Below, piece after piece: positions 26,205 through 35,639 of a DNA stretch of 64,000 bases (position 1 is its first letter; each line of letters begins with the position of its first letter). Position numbers and translations under genes: made by a program. Under the pieces are notes generated by a model, which worked only from the letters and a program-made list of their open reading frames with translations, searched no databases and was not told where the DNA came from. The stretch comes from Streptomyces broussonetiae (GTDB taxonomy: Bacteria > Actinomycetota > Actinomycetes > Streptomycetales > Streptomycetaceae), in NCBI RefSeq assembly GCF_009796285.1, contig NZ_CP047020.1, forward strand, positions 186,001 through 250,000. Direction: 5' to 3'.

Positions 26205-27143
26205 ATGACGCACGATCTCATCACCAGCTCCTTCAACGCAGTCTCCACGGCAGCCGAAGTGGTCGACGGGAACGACCTCCACGGCAAACGATTGATCGTC
26301 ACCGGCGGTTCCTCCGGCATCGGCATCGAGACCGCACGCGCACTTGCCGGTGCCGGCGCCGACGTCCTCATCGCCGTGCGCAACCCGGAGGCCGGCCGCA
26401 GCGTGGCCGATGACATCAACACCGGCCTCGACTCCCCCCGGGTCACGGTCGCACATCTCGACCTAGCAGACCTTTCCTCGGTACGTCGCTTCGCCGCCGA
26501 GTGGGGCAAGAAGCCCCTGCACGCCCTGATCCACAACGCCGGCATCATGGCGACCCCGTTGACGCGGACTGGGTCCGGCTGGGAACTCCAGTTCGCCACC
26601 AACCACCTCGGCCATTTCGCCCTCGCCAATGCCCTCCACCACGCCCTGGCGGCCGCGAACGGCGCCCGGATCGTCTCGGTGAGTTCCCGCGGCCATCTGC
26701 GCTCGCCCGTCGAGTTCGACGACATCAACTTCCTCGAGCGCGCATACGATCCGTGGCTGGCCTACGGACAGTCCAAGACCGCCAATGTGCTCTTCGCCGT
26801 CGAGGCGAACCGGCGCTGGGCCGACGACGGGATCACCGCGAACGCACTGCACCCGGGAGGGATCATGACCAACCTGGTCCGCCACCTGCCCGAGGACGTG
26901 ATCGATGGTTTTCGCACGGACCCGGCGGCTGTGTACAAAACCCCGGAGCAAGGAGCCGCGACATCTGTGTTCGTGGCCACGTCACCCCTGCTCGAGCAAA
27001 TAGGCGGCCGTTACTTCGAGGACTGCAATCAGGCCCTGCCGTACGACGGCGGCCCGGAGCCTGTCGGCGTGGCCGACCATGCCCTCGACCCCGAGGCGGC
27101 ACTGCGCCTCTGGGACGTCTCGGAGCACGCCATCAGCAGGTGA
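26205..27143 (+). CDS. Short-chain dehydrogenase/reductase, paralogue of the 24.1-kb SDR
   Basis: 312 residues with TGGSSGIG at 33-40, NAGIMATPL, and YGQSKTANVLF as the YxxxK site. It shares the N-terminal extension and a near-identical C-terminal pattern (EQGAATSVFVATSPLLE, GGRYFEDCNQA) with the product at 24133. Tandem duplication around the AKR is the simplest origin. It probably belongs to the same TetR regulon. Confidence 0.88.
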   Translation: MTHDLITSSFNAVSTAAEVVDGNDLHGKRLIVTGGSSGIGIETARALAGAGADVLIAVRNPEAGRSVADDINTGLDSPRVTVAHLDLADLSSVRRFAAEWGKKPLHALIHNAGIMATPLTRTGSGWELQFATNHLGHFALANALHHALAAANGARIVSVSSRGHLRSPVEFDDINFLERAYDPWLAYGQSKTANVLFAVEANRRWADDGITANALHPGGIMTNLVRHLPEDVIDGFRTDPAAVYKTPEQGAATSVFVATSPLLEQIGGRYFEDCNQALPYDGGPEPVGVADHALDPEAALRLWDVSEHAISR

Positions 27144-27163
27144 GGCGCTCGGCCCGCGAGGTC

Positions 27164-28216
27164 TCACATGCGGTCGGCATCCAGGACCGCGCGGGCGAAC
27201 GCCTCGGGCGCCTCCTGCGGCACGTTGTGGCCGATACCCTGCAGCGTGCGGTGGGCGTAGGGACCGGTGAACTTGCTGCGGTAGGCGGCTCCGTTACCAG
27301 GAGGGGTGAAGGGGTCCAGCGCGCCGTCGAGGGTGACGGCGGGCACGTGAACGGGCGGCCCTTCGGCGAGCTTCGCCTCGAGGCCGTCGTAGCGCGGGTC
27401 GCCCGGTGCGAGACCGAGACGCCAGCGGTAGTTGTGGATCACGATGGGAACGTAGTCCGGGTTGTCGAAGGCCCGGGCCGTGCGGTTGAAGGTAGCGTCG
27501 CTGAAATGCCAGGTCGGCGAGACGTTGCGCCAGATGAGCTTGGCGAAGTCGTCCCGGTACTTCGCGAGCCCCAACTCGCCCCGAGCGATGGAGAAGTAGT
27601 ACTGGTACCACCACGCCCACTCGGCCGTCGGAGGCAGCGGCTGCTGCTGGGCCTTCCGGTTGGTTATGAGATAGCCGCTCACGGAAACCAGAGCCTTGCA
27701 GCGTCCTGGCCACAGAGCGGCGATGATGTCGGCGGTGCGAGATCCCCAGTCGAAACCGCCAAGGACTGCTCGCTCGATCCGCAGAGCGTCCATCAGCGCG
27801 ATGATGTCCCGCGCGAACACCACCTGCTCCGCGTTACGGAACGTCCTGCCGGACAGGAACGTGGTCGTCCCGTAGCCGCGCAGGTAAGGCACGATGACGC
27901 GATAGCCATGCCCGGCCAGCAGCGGGGCCACCTCGACATAGCTGTGAATGTCGTACGGCCAGCCGTGCAGCAGGATCACCACCGGGCCATGGGCGGGTCC
28001 CGTTTCGGCGTAGCCGATATTCAACTCGCCGGCGTGGATCTGCCTCACCACCGCGAAGGACGGACCACGTGAAGTCTCGGCAGTCCCGGTCGCCGGCGCG
28101 CTGGTCCGAGCGGCCGCCGAGACCGAGGAGGGGTCGGGCATCCTCCCACATGAGGCAGCCGCTGTGCTCGCCGTGACCACGCCCAGGGCCTTGCCGAAAT
28201 TCCGCCTGCCTATCAC
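27164..28216 (-). CDS. Exported epoxide-hydrolase-like alpha/beta hydrolase
   Basis: 350 residues. The N-terminus has twin arginines (RR at 4-5), a hydrophobic stretch and a lipobox-like AASC (Cys23), so it is probably a Tat-exported lipoprotein. The catalytic core has oxyanion loop LLHGWPYDIHSY and GGFDWGSRT, where Asp replaces Ser as nucleophile as in epoxide hydrolases and haloalkane dehalogenases; the His is in QGIGHNVPQEAP. The stop is convergent with the SDR operon, 20 bases apart. It may act on an extracellular epoxide or ester. Confidence 0.82.
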   Translation of the reverse strand: MIGRRNFGKALGVVTASTAAASCGRMPDPSSVSAAARTSAPATGTAETSRGPSFAVVRQIHAGELNIGYAETGPAHGPVVILLHGWPYDIHSYVEVAPLLAGHGYRVIVPYLRGYGTTTFLSGRTFRNAEQVVFARDIIALMDALRIERAVLGGFDWGSRTADIIAALWPGRCKALVSVSGYLITNRKAQQQPLPPTAEWAWWYQYYFSIARGELGLAKYRDDFAKLIWRNVSPTWHFSDATFNRTARAFDNPDYVPIVIHNYRWRLGLAPGDPRYDGLEAKLAEGPPVHVPAVTLDGALDPFTPPGNGAAYRSKFTGPYAHRTLQGIGHNVPQEAPEAFARAVLDADRM

Positions 28217-28559
28217 CTGAGAACCGTCCTAACGTGTCCACTGGCCTGAGGGATGCCGCACGCGACAAGAGGCACGGATGCGGTCATCGACCCAGGCGAG
28301 GCGGTGCTGGCGGGTCTTCCGCACCGACCGCGCACAGCCGGCAACGACTCCACCCGCGCCTCGCCGTCCGAACCGGTCCCAAAGACGACTCTCGCAACGC
28401 CACGGACAGGGCGCCCACAGACCGCGTCCGAACGGAGTACACCTAATCCGTTCTCAAGGATGTTCCGATGGGGCTCGCGTCTGTCGGACGTTCGAATACG
28501 GGACCGTGACGCCTTTGATCAGCCAGGCGGTCGGACGCCTAGCTATAGAGCGGCGCATG

Positions 28560-28955
28560 GTCCTGGTGCCCATGGTGGCGGCGGTCGCGGGGACGCCGAA
28601 CGGATGCCCAGGAGTACACGGGCCGTGATGCCTAGATTGAGAGCGGCAGTGTCCGGCGTCTTCTCGGCCGCCACCACCGACGCGGGATTGGCGTCGGCGG
28701 GCCTCACACAGACGTCCTGGTCGCGCCGAGCTGCCCGTCAGAGAGCGGGTCTGCCTGCCCCCCGGCGTCAATACGAGCCACTTGATCACTCGTTGGTGTT
28801 GGTGGTGCGAGCCCGCTGCACGGTGACCTCTTGATGCGCCCGAGCCCTCCAAGCTCCTAGGCAGACAGGGGCCCGTGGGGTGCGCTGGTGCCACGAACGG
28901 CTAGTGAGGTGGAGGCACATCCGCAGTGCGGTTGATGCCTGGGATTAGGTCGCTC
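28560..28955 (+). ncRNA. Candidate bridge RNA of the second IS110
   Basis: GGAGTACAC (28611-28619) equals the nine bases just left of the insertion core (28434-28442). After a linker conserved with element 1 (GGGCCGTGATGCCT) comes GATTGAG (28635-28641), which pairs with CTCACTC (30264-30270) at six of seven positions. GTGAGGTGG (28904-28912) resembles the right end GGAGGTGT, and GGGATTAG (28941-28948) pairs with core plus left end CTAATCC. The target blocks differ from element 1 as its target does, while the linker is kept. Transcript ends are approximate. Confidence 0.72.
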
Positions 28956-29014
28956 GCGTGGCCCGCATGCGCTCGTGACCAGCGCAAACACCTATCCTTC
29001 GAGGAGGGACAACC

Positions 29015-30241
29015 TTGATCTACTGCGGAATCGACTGGGCGGAACGCACCCACGACGTCGCCCTGGTCAACGACACCGGCCAGTTACTGGCCAAGCGGCA
29101 CATCACGGACGACGCAGCCGGTTACCAGCTGCTCCTGGAACTGCTCGCCGAGCACGGCGACACCGAGGAGGACCCAATCTCGGTGGCGATCGAGACCTCG
29201 CGCGGTCTGCTGGAGGCCGTGCTGCGGACCGGGAAGCGGAAGGTGTTCGCGATCAACCCGATGGCCGCCGCCCGCTACCGCGACCGCCACTCGGTCTCGC
29301 GCAAGAAGTCCGACCCCGGTGACGCCCTGGTCCTTGCGAACATCCTGCGCACCGACATGCACGCCCACCGGCCCCTGCCGGACGACAGCGACCTCGGCCG
29401 GGCCATCGCCGTCCTCGCCCGCGCCCAGCAGGACTCACTCTGGAACCGGCAGCAGCTCGCCAACCAGCTCCGCTCCCTGCTGCGCGAGTACTACCCGGCC
29501 GCCCTGGATGCCTTCGCAGCCTGGACCAACGGTCTGTGCCGCCCCGAGGCTCGCGAACTGCTGAAGGCCGCACCGACGCCCACCCGGGCCGCGCGGTTGA
29601 CCCGCACCCAGCTCCAGGCCGTGCTCAAGCGATCCGGCCGTCAGCGCGGCATCGCGTTGGAGGCCGACCGGCTGCGTGACGTCTTCCACGCGGAGTGGGC
29701 CCACCAGCCGCCGCTGGTCGAGGATGCGCTCGGCAAGCAGATGCTCGCCCTGCTCGTCCAGTTGGACGCCGCCTGCACCGCCGCCGACGACCTCGCGAAG
29801 GCGGTGGCAGAGGCGTTCCCTCAGCACCCGGACGCCGAGATCCTGCTGAGCTTCCCCGGGCTCGGCATCCAACTCGCCGCCCGGATCCTCGCTGAGATCG
29901 GGGACGACCGCACTCGCTTCGCCGACGCCCGCGGCCTGAAGGCGTATGCAGGCTCCTCGCCCGTCACCAGAGCCTCCGGCAAGAAGTCGTCCATCACTCG
30001 TCGCTGGGTGAAAAACGACCGACTCAACCACGCCGGCTACCTCTGGGCCTTCTCCTCGCTACAGGCCTCCATCGGGGCCAACGCCCACTACCGACGACGC
30101 CGCGAACATGGAGACTGGCACGCAGCCGCCCAGAGGAACCTCTTCAACCGCATGATCGGACAGCTCTACCACTGCCTTCAGCACCGCAAGGTGTTCGACG
30201 AGAACACCGCGTTCCCCACCGAACTTGCCGCCGCCGCTTGA
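29015..30241 (+). CDS. IS110-family transposase, copy 2
   Basis: 408 residues, intact, highly similar along its length to the product at 16481-17710: MIYCGIDWAERTHDVALVND, RKKSDPGDALVLANI, LSFPGLGIQLAARILAEIGD and AYAGSSPVTRASGKKSSITR. DEDD plus Ser catalytic architecture as in other IS110 recombinases. A GAGGAGGG site precedes ATG 29015. Divergence from copy 1 is spread out, so these are separate arrivals rather than a recent local duplication. Confidence 0.93.
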   Translation: MIYCGIDWAERTHDVALVNDTGQLLAKRHITDDAAGYQLLLELLAEHGDTEEDPISVAIETSRGLLEAVLRTGKRKVFAINPMAAARYRDRHSVSRKKSDPGDALVLANILRTDMHAHRPLPDDSDLGRAIAVLARAQQDSLWNRQQLANQLRSLLREYYPAALDAFAAWTNGLCRPEARELLKAAPTPTRAARLTRTQLQAVLKRSGRQRGIALEADRLRDVFHAEWAHQPPLVEDALGKQMLALLVQLDAACTAADDLAKAVAEAFPQHPDAEILLSFPGLGIQLAARILAEIGDDRTRFADARGLKAYAGSSPVTRASGKKSSITRRWVKNDRLNHAGYLWAFSSLQASIGANAHYRRRREHGDWHAAAQRNLFNRMIGQLYHCLQHRKVFDENTAFPTELAAAA

Positions 30242-30263
30242 CTCGTTGGCACCGTGGAGGTGT

Positions 30264-30577
30264 CTCACTCGGTCTCCACCGTCCGGCGCTCCCACGAATG
30301 GCGTTCGCGGGGCCGCCGTGCCGTCGTCTCTCCCACGTAAAGGGCACCTTGCCACCCAAACCGCCTTCGAGGGCGCTGGCGGTGAAGGGCGCCAGACGTC
30401 CCTCCAGGTCGGCCGACGCCGACGACGGGGGGCACTGTCCATACGCTGGGCAGGCGGGAGTGTCCATGGCCATGCCGGTGCTGCTGGCTCAGGTGAAGTG
30501 GAGCACGAAGCGGCGTAGGCACCAGGCGAAGATCTCGCTGTGCGACATGCACTGCAGCCGGGTGTATACCGATATGT
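30264..30577. other. Intergenic region, no gene seen
   Basis: About 310 bases between the IS110 and the phosphatase gene. No recognised coding sequence; it should hold the phosphatase promoter. Confidence 0.35.
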
Positions 30578-31780
30578 ATGGGTGCGGGGCGTGTGCCGGT
30601 GGACCGCCTCCCGGAGCAGCAGCTGGGCCGCAGGCTGGTGGCAATTCCCCTTGCGCTGATCGTCGTGATCACCGTGGTGGACATCCATTCCCCGCCAGAC
30701 GTCCACCTGGGCCCCTTGCTGGTCATCGCGCCGGCCCTGACCGCTTCCCTGGCCGGGCCGCGGCTGACCGCCCTCGTCGGAGCACTGGCCGTGGCGGCCC
30801 AAGTGCTCATCGCCGTGTTCCACGGCGGACTGACCACACCCAACCACCTCTCGCAGATCACCGCTTTGACCATGCTGTCCGCCCTGGTCGTCTTCGTCTG
30901 CCACGTGCGCGAGCGGCGCAGCCGGGAGCTGAACCGGGCACGCTCGGTGGCCGAGACAGCACAGCTCGTACTGCTGCGGCCACCACGCCGCCGGATCGGG
31001 CCGCTGCGGGTGGCGTGGCTGTACCTGGCAGCCGAGGACGAGACCCGTATCGGCGGCGACCTGTTCGCGATCGCCCGCTCCGACCGCGGCACCCGCGTGA
31101 TCATCGGCGACGTCCGCGGCAAGGGACTGGCCGCCATCGGTGAGGCATCCATGCTGCTGGGCGCGTTCCGCGAGGGCGCCCAGCACTACGGCACCCTGCC
31201 CGAACTCGCCGCGGGCCTGGAGGCGAGCGTCTGCAGGCACCTGAAGGAAGTCGCCGACACCGAGCACGACCCGGGCGAGCACTTCATCACCGCCCTGCTG
31301 CTCGACGTCCCCGACCACGACACGCAGGTCGAGATGGTCAACTGCGGCCACCCTCCGCCCCTGCTGCTGCACGACGGCCAGCTCACCGTCCTGCACGCAC
31401 GACGCCCCATACCCCCCTTGGGCATGTGCGAACTACCCGCCCCCAGCCACCGCGCCGACCCCTTCACCTTCGAGGACGGCGACACGCTGCTGCTCTACAC
31501 CGACGGCGTCACCGAAGCCCGCTCACCCAAAGGAGCCTTCTACCCCCTCACCGAGCGCGCCGCATCCGCGCCCACATCCGGACCCGAGGCCCTGCTCCGC
31601 CACATCCACCGCGACCTGCTGAACCACATCAGCCACGAACCCGGGGACGACGCCGCTCTCCTGGCCATCGAACGCTACGGCACCCACCCCCTCCACCGAA
31701 CGCACACCACGGCGCGCCCCCTCGACGGCCGCCTTCGACTCGACTCCGACTCGAAGCCGGTTGCGCAGGACCCTTCCTGA
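30578..31780 (+). CDS. SpoIIE-type PP2C serine phosphatase with membrane N-terminus
   Basis: 400 residues. Three or four membrane segments (VAIPLALIVVITVVDIHSP, LLVIAPALTASLAGPRLTAL, ITALTMLSALVVFVCHV) precede a PP2C/SpoIIE domain: IGGDLFAIARSDRGTRVIIG with the metal-binding Asp, DVRGKGLAAI, VNCGHPPPLLL and LLLYTDGVTEARSPKGAFYP, plus GDDAALLAI at the end. Such Streptomyces proteins dephosphorylate anti-anti-sigma factors and feed sigma-factor switching. No sensory GAF/PAS domain is present; the membrane part may sense. ATG 30578 is preceded by no clear RBS, so the start is uncertain. Confidence 0.85.
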   Translation: MGAGRVPVDRLPEQQLGRRLVAIPLALIVVITVVDIHSPPDVHLGPLLVIAPALTASLAGPRLTALVGALAVAAQVLIAVFHGGLTTPNHLSQITALTMLSALVVFVCHVRERRSRELNRARSVAETAQLVLLRPPRRRIGPLRVAWLYLAAEDETRIGGDLFAIARSDRGTRVIIGDVRGKGLAAIGEASMLLGAFREGAQHYGTLPELAAGLEASVCRHLKEVADTEHDPGEHFITALLLDVPDHDTQVEMVNCGHPPPLLLHDGQLTVLHARRPIPPLGMCELPAPSHRADPFTFEDGDTLLLYTDGVTEARSPKGAFYPLTERAASAPTSGPEALLRHIHRDLLNHISHEPGDDAALLAIERYGTHPLHRTHTTARPLDGRLRLDSDSKPVAQDPS

Positions 31781-31918
31781 GCCCTCGGCCATGCTGTCCG
31801 GATCGTCTTGCCGCCGCCCTGCAGGGCGGCAAAGCTGGCAGTGGGAAAAATCGAACAACCTCACAACGGAGAAGGAGCCCGCAGACCGGCCAAGAGAAGA
31901 TCAAAGGGAGAGGGAGTC

Positions 31919-32098
31919 ATGACGACGCAAAGGTCCGAGACGTCGGCGACTTCGACGGACGCGACTCCGACCGTGGCCAGGCAGCCCGACGGTTACGGCA
32001 AACGAGTCGGGGAGGTGGCGGAGATAACCGTTCTCTTCGATGCCAAGCCTGGCGGGGCGGAGAAGTGCCGCCAGAACGCCGCCAAGATCCAGGCGGAT
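31919..32098 (+). pseudogene. 5' end of an unidentified gene truncated by an IS3 remnant
   Basis: ATG 31919 follows GGGAGAGGGAG, a good RBS. The start MTTQRSETSATSTDATPTVA runs into KRVGEVAEITVLFDAKPGGA and EKCRQNAAKIQAD. At about 32098 the sequence becomes the antisense of IS3 orfA. The ITVLFDAKPGGAEKCRQ part looks like the opening of a small ferredoxin-fold (antibiotic-monooxygenase-like) domain, but that is a guess. Confidence 0.45.
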
Positions 32099-32365
32099 AC
32101 GCTTGTTCTTCTCGCTCATCTCCCGGCGCAGCCGCTCCAGCTCAGCACGTTCGCCCTCTCGGAGCCGGCCGCCTGATTCAGCGGGCGCGGGCCGGTCGGA
32201 CGAGGCCGAACCGTTCCTCCTCCAGCGTGAGACCCAGCTGTGCAGCGTCCCTGGATGCACACCGAGGTCCTCGGCGACCTCCGAGATCGGTTTGGCCGTC
32301 TCGATCACGATGAGTACAGCACCCTCACGGAACTCAGCGTCGTACTTCTGTTGCTTGGACCCCAT
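32096..32365 (-). pseudogene. IS3-family OrfA, truncated
   Basis: From ATG 32365: MGSKQQKYDAEFREGAVLIV, then SEVAEDLGVHPGTLHSWVSR and ELERLRREMSEKNKRI. This is the helix-turn-helix and leucine-zipper part of IS3 OrfA, which binds the IS ends. It stops at the junction with the truncated gene at 31919; OrfB with the DDE domain is absent. Confidence 0.8.
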
Positions 32366-32703
32366 GGTCCTCAACTACCCCTGGTATCAGGGACTCCACG
32401 TTACGAGGGGACCTTCAGGCTCCGCTGTCCCCATCACCGTGGGAGCAGGATGCGCTCCGCCGAAATGGCTCGTCAGGCATCACGCAGACCACCGGCAGCG
32501 GTTCGGAGGCGATGGCCTGCCGCACACCGCAAGTGTCCTGCTCCGAGCGGTTCCTCCGCGCCGTGGAACTCGAAACCTCGCCCGGCAGCAACCGCCGACA
32601 GCGGCATGAACCTCGGAATCCCCACCCCCGGGACCGATCGAACGCGGCCCGAGCCACCTGCATCGAGGTGATGCGTCGGCACCCCTGAAGGCCCCGTGAT
32701 CTT
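32366..32703. other. Region without a recognised gene
   Basis: It begins with the probable outer end of the IS3 remnant (minus-strand TGGAGTCCCTGATACCAGGG near 32378-32397). The rest shows no gene. Confidence 0.35.
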
Positions 32704-32866
32704 GGTGCCAACCATCCCTCTTTTGTGCCAACTCAAAATCCTCGTCACAAGCAGGTGTGACCAGGATTCTTAGTTGGCACAAACGCACGATGTTGACCTG
32801 CAGTGATGCCAACTAGCCTCACGGACCCTCCAGCCAGTTTCAGAAGGATGGTTGGCACTTTTGTAC
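32704..32866. repeat. Cluster of five GCCAAC/GTTGGC motifs
   Basis: GGTGCCAACCA (32704-32714), TGTGCCAACTC, TAGTTGGCACA, GATGCCAACTAG (about 32805-32816) and GGTTGGCACTTTTGT (about 32850-32864) lie within 160 bases. Multiple copies of a transposase-binding motif near an end are typical of Tn7/Tn5053-like transposons, and a TniQ remnant follows. Confidence 0.5.
32724..32781. repeat. 26-bp near-perfect inverted repeat (6-base spacer)
   Basis: Left arm 32724-32749 begins TGTGCCAACTCAAAATCC; right arm 32756-32781 ends TTAGTTGGCACA. 23 of 26 positions pair. It is markedly AT-richer than its surroundings. This could be two abutting transposon ends or a hairpin. Confidence 0.8.
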
Positions 32867-32874
32867 ACCGCAGG

Positions 32875-33522
32875 TCAGGAGGGGTTCCAGGCGCATCGAC
32901 CGCCTATGAGGCGGTCCTGATCCCTCGCCGTCGCGGGCTGGCGAAGCGTGCATCGGCGCCGTCGCGACGTCCTCGGCAGCGGCCGACAGCTGGTCCCCGC
33001 TCCAGGGCAGACCAGCCGTCCCGCTGCGACGGAGACAGCCATGAGGACTTCGTGACCATCCAGGTAGCGCCGCGGGCGGCCCTGCTCCTCTTCGTGGCTC
33101 AGCCGAACAGGTTGGCGTGCGTCCCGAGGTCCGTCGATGAGCCCTTTTGTTGCGCTCCTGTTGAGGTGACGCCCATTCGGTGCCGCCTGTGTTCCCTCTT
33201 GTCGGCGCGGGCGCTGACAGCATCGATGGCGTGGCGGGGCCCAGTCCGACTCGCCCTGAGTAACAGGGATGGCGGGGAGCAGCTGGCGCAGCCGGACCCA
33301 CACCCCCGCCTCGGTCCATTCGATGAACCGTCGGTATGCGGTTTGACCCGAGAGTCCGAATCCGAGTGGGAGTTGCTTCCAGCCGCAGCCCGAGGTCGCA
33401 GTGAACACGATCGCAGCCAGGCTCTCCCGGTCGCCATGGCGTCGGGACGTGATAGCCGGATCGCGTTCAGGTGTTGTCGGAACCACTTGTTGGAATAGGC
33501 TCCACAAAGTGTCCGGCACCAT
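32875..33522 (-). pseudogene. IS5-family transposase remnant (second type), frameshifted
   Basis: From ATG 33522: MVPDTLWSLFQQVVPTTPER, then RRHGDRESLAAIVFTATSGC and WKQLPLGFGLSGQTAYRRFI, the N-terminal domain of IS5-type transposases. After WTEAGVWVRLRQLLPAIP the frame is lost: a piece in another frame (AIDAVSARADKREHRRHRMG) carries the expected DDE-domain opening. The 3' part is missing or scrambled. It is a different IS5 subgroup from the 16-19 kb elements. Confidence 0.7.
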
Positions 33523-33529
33523 TTGTTCG

Positions 33530-35639
33530 ACGGGGTCCGTCAACTCACGGACGGCACGGCCCGGCCTCGCGGCCCACGACATCGCTTCGAGACCCTCTTG
33601 TGCAATTTTGTCATGGTTGGCGTTGGAGGCCAAGTCTGTCTCGTCACGGACGATCTGCAACACAGGGACGGCCAGGTCAAGCTTGTGATCGCATGAAGTC
33701 GCAAGGTGTTCTGCATACAGCCGGAGTCTGCGACGCAGCCTCAGGCTTGGACCTCTGAGTCCGTCGCTGAGCCTGCCCAACCTGCTGGCGAGTGGCTGGG
33801 TGTCCTCGCCGCGTTGTCGAAGGTCGAGCACTACCGGGCTACGCATGCGCTCGCCTTGGGTGGCCTCAGCCCAGATGAGGGCCGAACCGATCCGCGTGTC
33901 TGCGTTCTCCTTCAGCCGATCCAGCCTGGGAAGCCCGTCACACATGGCGCGCCAGTCGTGTACAGGCAGGCGCCAAGACGCCAGCCGTCGGCGCCGATCG
34001 GCATAGTCAACGCGCGGCGCGGCCGCATCCAGGTGTTTCGCAATCTGTTCGACGACGTCTTCGAAAGCCGGCCAGAGCCCGAGTCCGTCCAGGTGGCGTC
34101 CAAGGTATTTGAGAGTGCGCTCGGCAAGCTTCTGCTGCATGCCCACCGCGGCCGCGCATTCGGCCCAAGGTGTGCCTGACACCAGCTCCGCCAGTCGCAG
34201 GGATGCGGCCCGACGTAGGTGACGTTCGATCGCTGCGTCGCCGCTCGGCAAGAGCGTGATGAAGGCGGCAAAGTGCCGTTCAAACCACGGCCGGGGCAGG
34301 AAAGAGGGGATCCCTTCCACTCGGTATCGATGCTGGGTCGAGACGGTGCGCAGGTTGCGGCGGAGGGGAAGCCCATGGATACGTCGGGCCGTGGCACGGG
34401 CGAGGGCCGCTGAAATGTCGGCGCTCCTGCAGATGCCTCCGGCGTAGCTTCTTGCGCGGCGGTACGCTTCGCTGGCAAGTGGCTGAACACGGGCCCGGAG
34501 CGCGCCGAGTTCGCGATCGCCCAGGAGCGCATCGGCTCCGAGGAGTAGGGCACCGCACATCAAGGAGTCGTTGGGGGCAACCTTCGCACCGCGGTTGCTC
34601 CGTACTCCGCGTCCCTGATGTTCGGCCGTGAGCTGCGCGATAACGGGTTCTGCGTGTGCCTGGACGAGAGCTGCCAAGTGAGAGGAAGGGAGGAACTCCG
34701 CGCCCAGCGGCCACGTCAGTTTCATGAGGTGGGTGATCGCGATCAGTTCCGAGAAGTAGGATTTGTCGGGCATGGCGTCCCTGCCCCACCCGCGCTCCTG
34801 CGGAGAGAGGTAGTCCAGGACGCGCTGTTGCAGGCTCAGGAGCTGATCCAAGTCGTCGTTGGGTAGGCCAGTGCCGATGCGGGAGTTGAAGTCGTCCAGT
34901 CGTGCTCTGCACAGCACGCTCCGGGCTCGCTCCGCGCTGTCGGACCGGTCGCCGGTGTGACGAGGAACAGTGTTGCGACATTCCAAAGGGTGTAGCCCGG
35001 TCAGCCCGGCATTCTTGATCAGAGTCGAACGGCCGTGACCGGCTGCACCGCCAGCCGCATTGAGCGGAAGGTTGCATGCCGGGCAGAGGTATTCCAGCAG
35101 GCGACGGTGGCGCAGGCAGGCGGAGACGACTGGAAGATGCCAGAGCAACTGCCACCCTCCGCCCAGGGATTGCTCGACCGCCCTGGTGTCCCCCCTCAGG
35201 CAGTCGGGACAGTAGCGGCTGGAGCGGGTCATCGCCCAATTGACCGAAGCGGCAGACTCGATCCTGTTGGTACTCGTGCGGAGCCTGCTCAGTGGCGGAT
35301 AGGTCCGGGTGAATCGTCGCAAGGTCAGACCGTCGGCTTCGTGCTCGGTCAGGCGTGCGGTGAAGGCGAACTGTCGCAGCGTCTCCTCGCGGATGGTTCG
35401 AAGGCAAGCGGAGGAGAGGCGACGCTGCCATACGTCCAGGCCGCACAGCTCCGCGATTCGGACGGGCGAGCGATCCAAGCGGTAGGCCGGCGGAGCAGGA
35501 AGCCCGGCAGGGACTCGCCTTCCAACGGCTCGAGACTTCGCGGCAGCCGTCGGGGTGTCACGCTGCTGCTCTCCCCTTTCCGGAACGCCCAGGGCCAGCA
35601 AGGTGCCGTCCGGTCGGGCCTCCGCGGCAACGGCGCCAC
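33530..35639 (-). pseudogene. TniQ-family protein, frameshifted
   Basis: The N-terminus RRLPRSLEPLEGESLPGFLL (from about 35570) is the TniQ signature and lies in one frame; YRLDRSPVRIAELCGLDVWQ onward lies in another, so a frameshift near 35490 breaks it. The body contains zinc-ribbon cysteines (SRYCPDCLRGDTRAV, HRRLLEYLCPACNLPLNAAG) and a long helical C-terminus. TniQ/TnsD proteins select targets for Tn7/Tn5053-like transposons. No TnsB/TniA or TnsC/TniB gene is present. The C-terminal end runs in frame into the IS5 remnant. Confidence 0.7.

Larger units (their letters stand above)
28445..30263 (+). mobile_element. IS110-family element 2, complete
   Basis: In transposase orientation it begins AATCCGTTCTC after core CT (28443-28444) and ends GGCACCGTGGAGGTGT before a second CT (30264-30265), the same boundary pattern as element 1. 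Length 1819 bp. The rejoined target reads GGAGTACAC-CT-CACTCGG. Confidence 0.85.

Noticed and set aside
26501..28072. 523-codon frame over the SDR and hydrolase genes
   Set aside because: It spans two real genes in other frames and has no family character.
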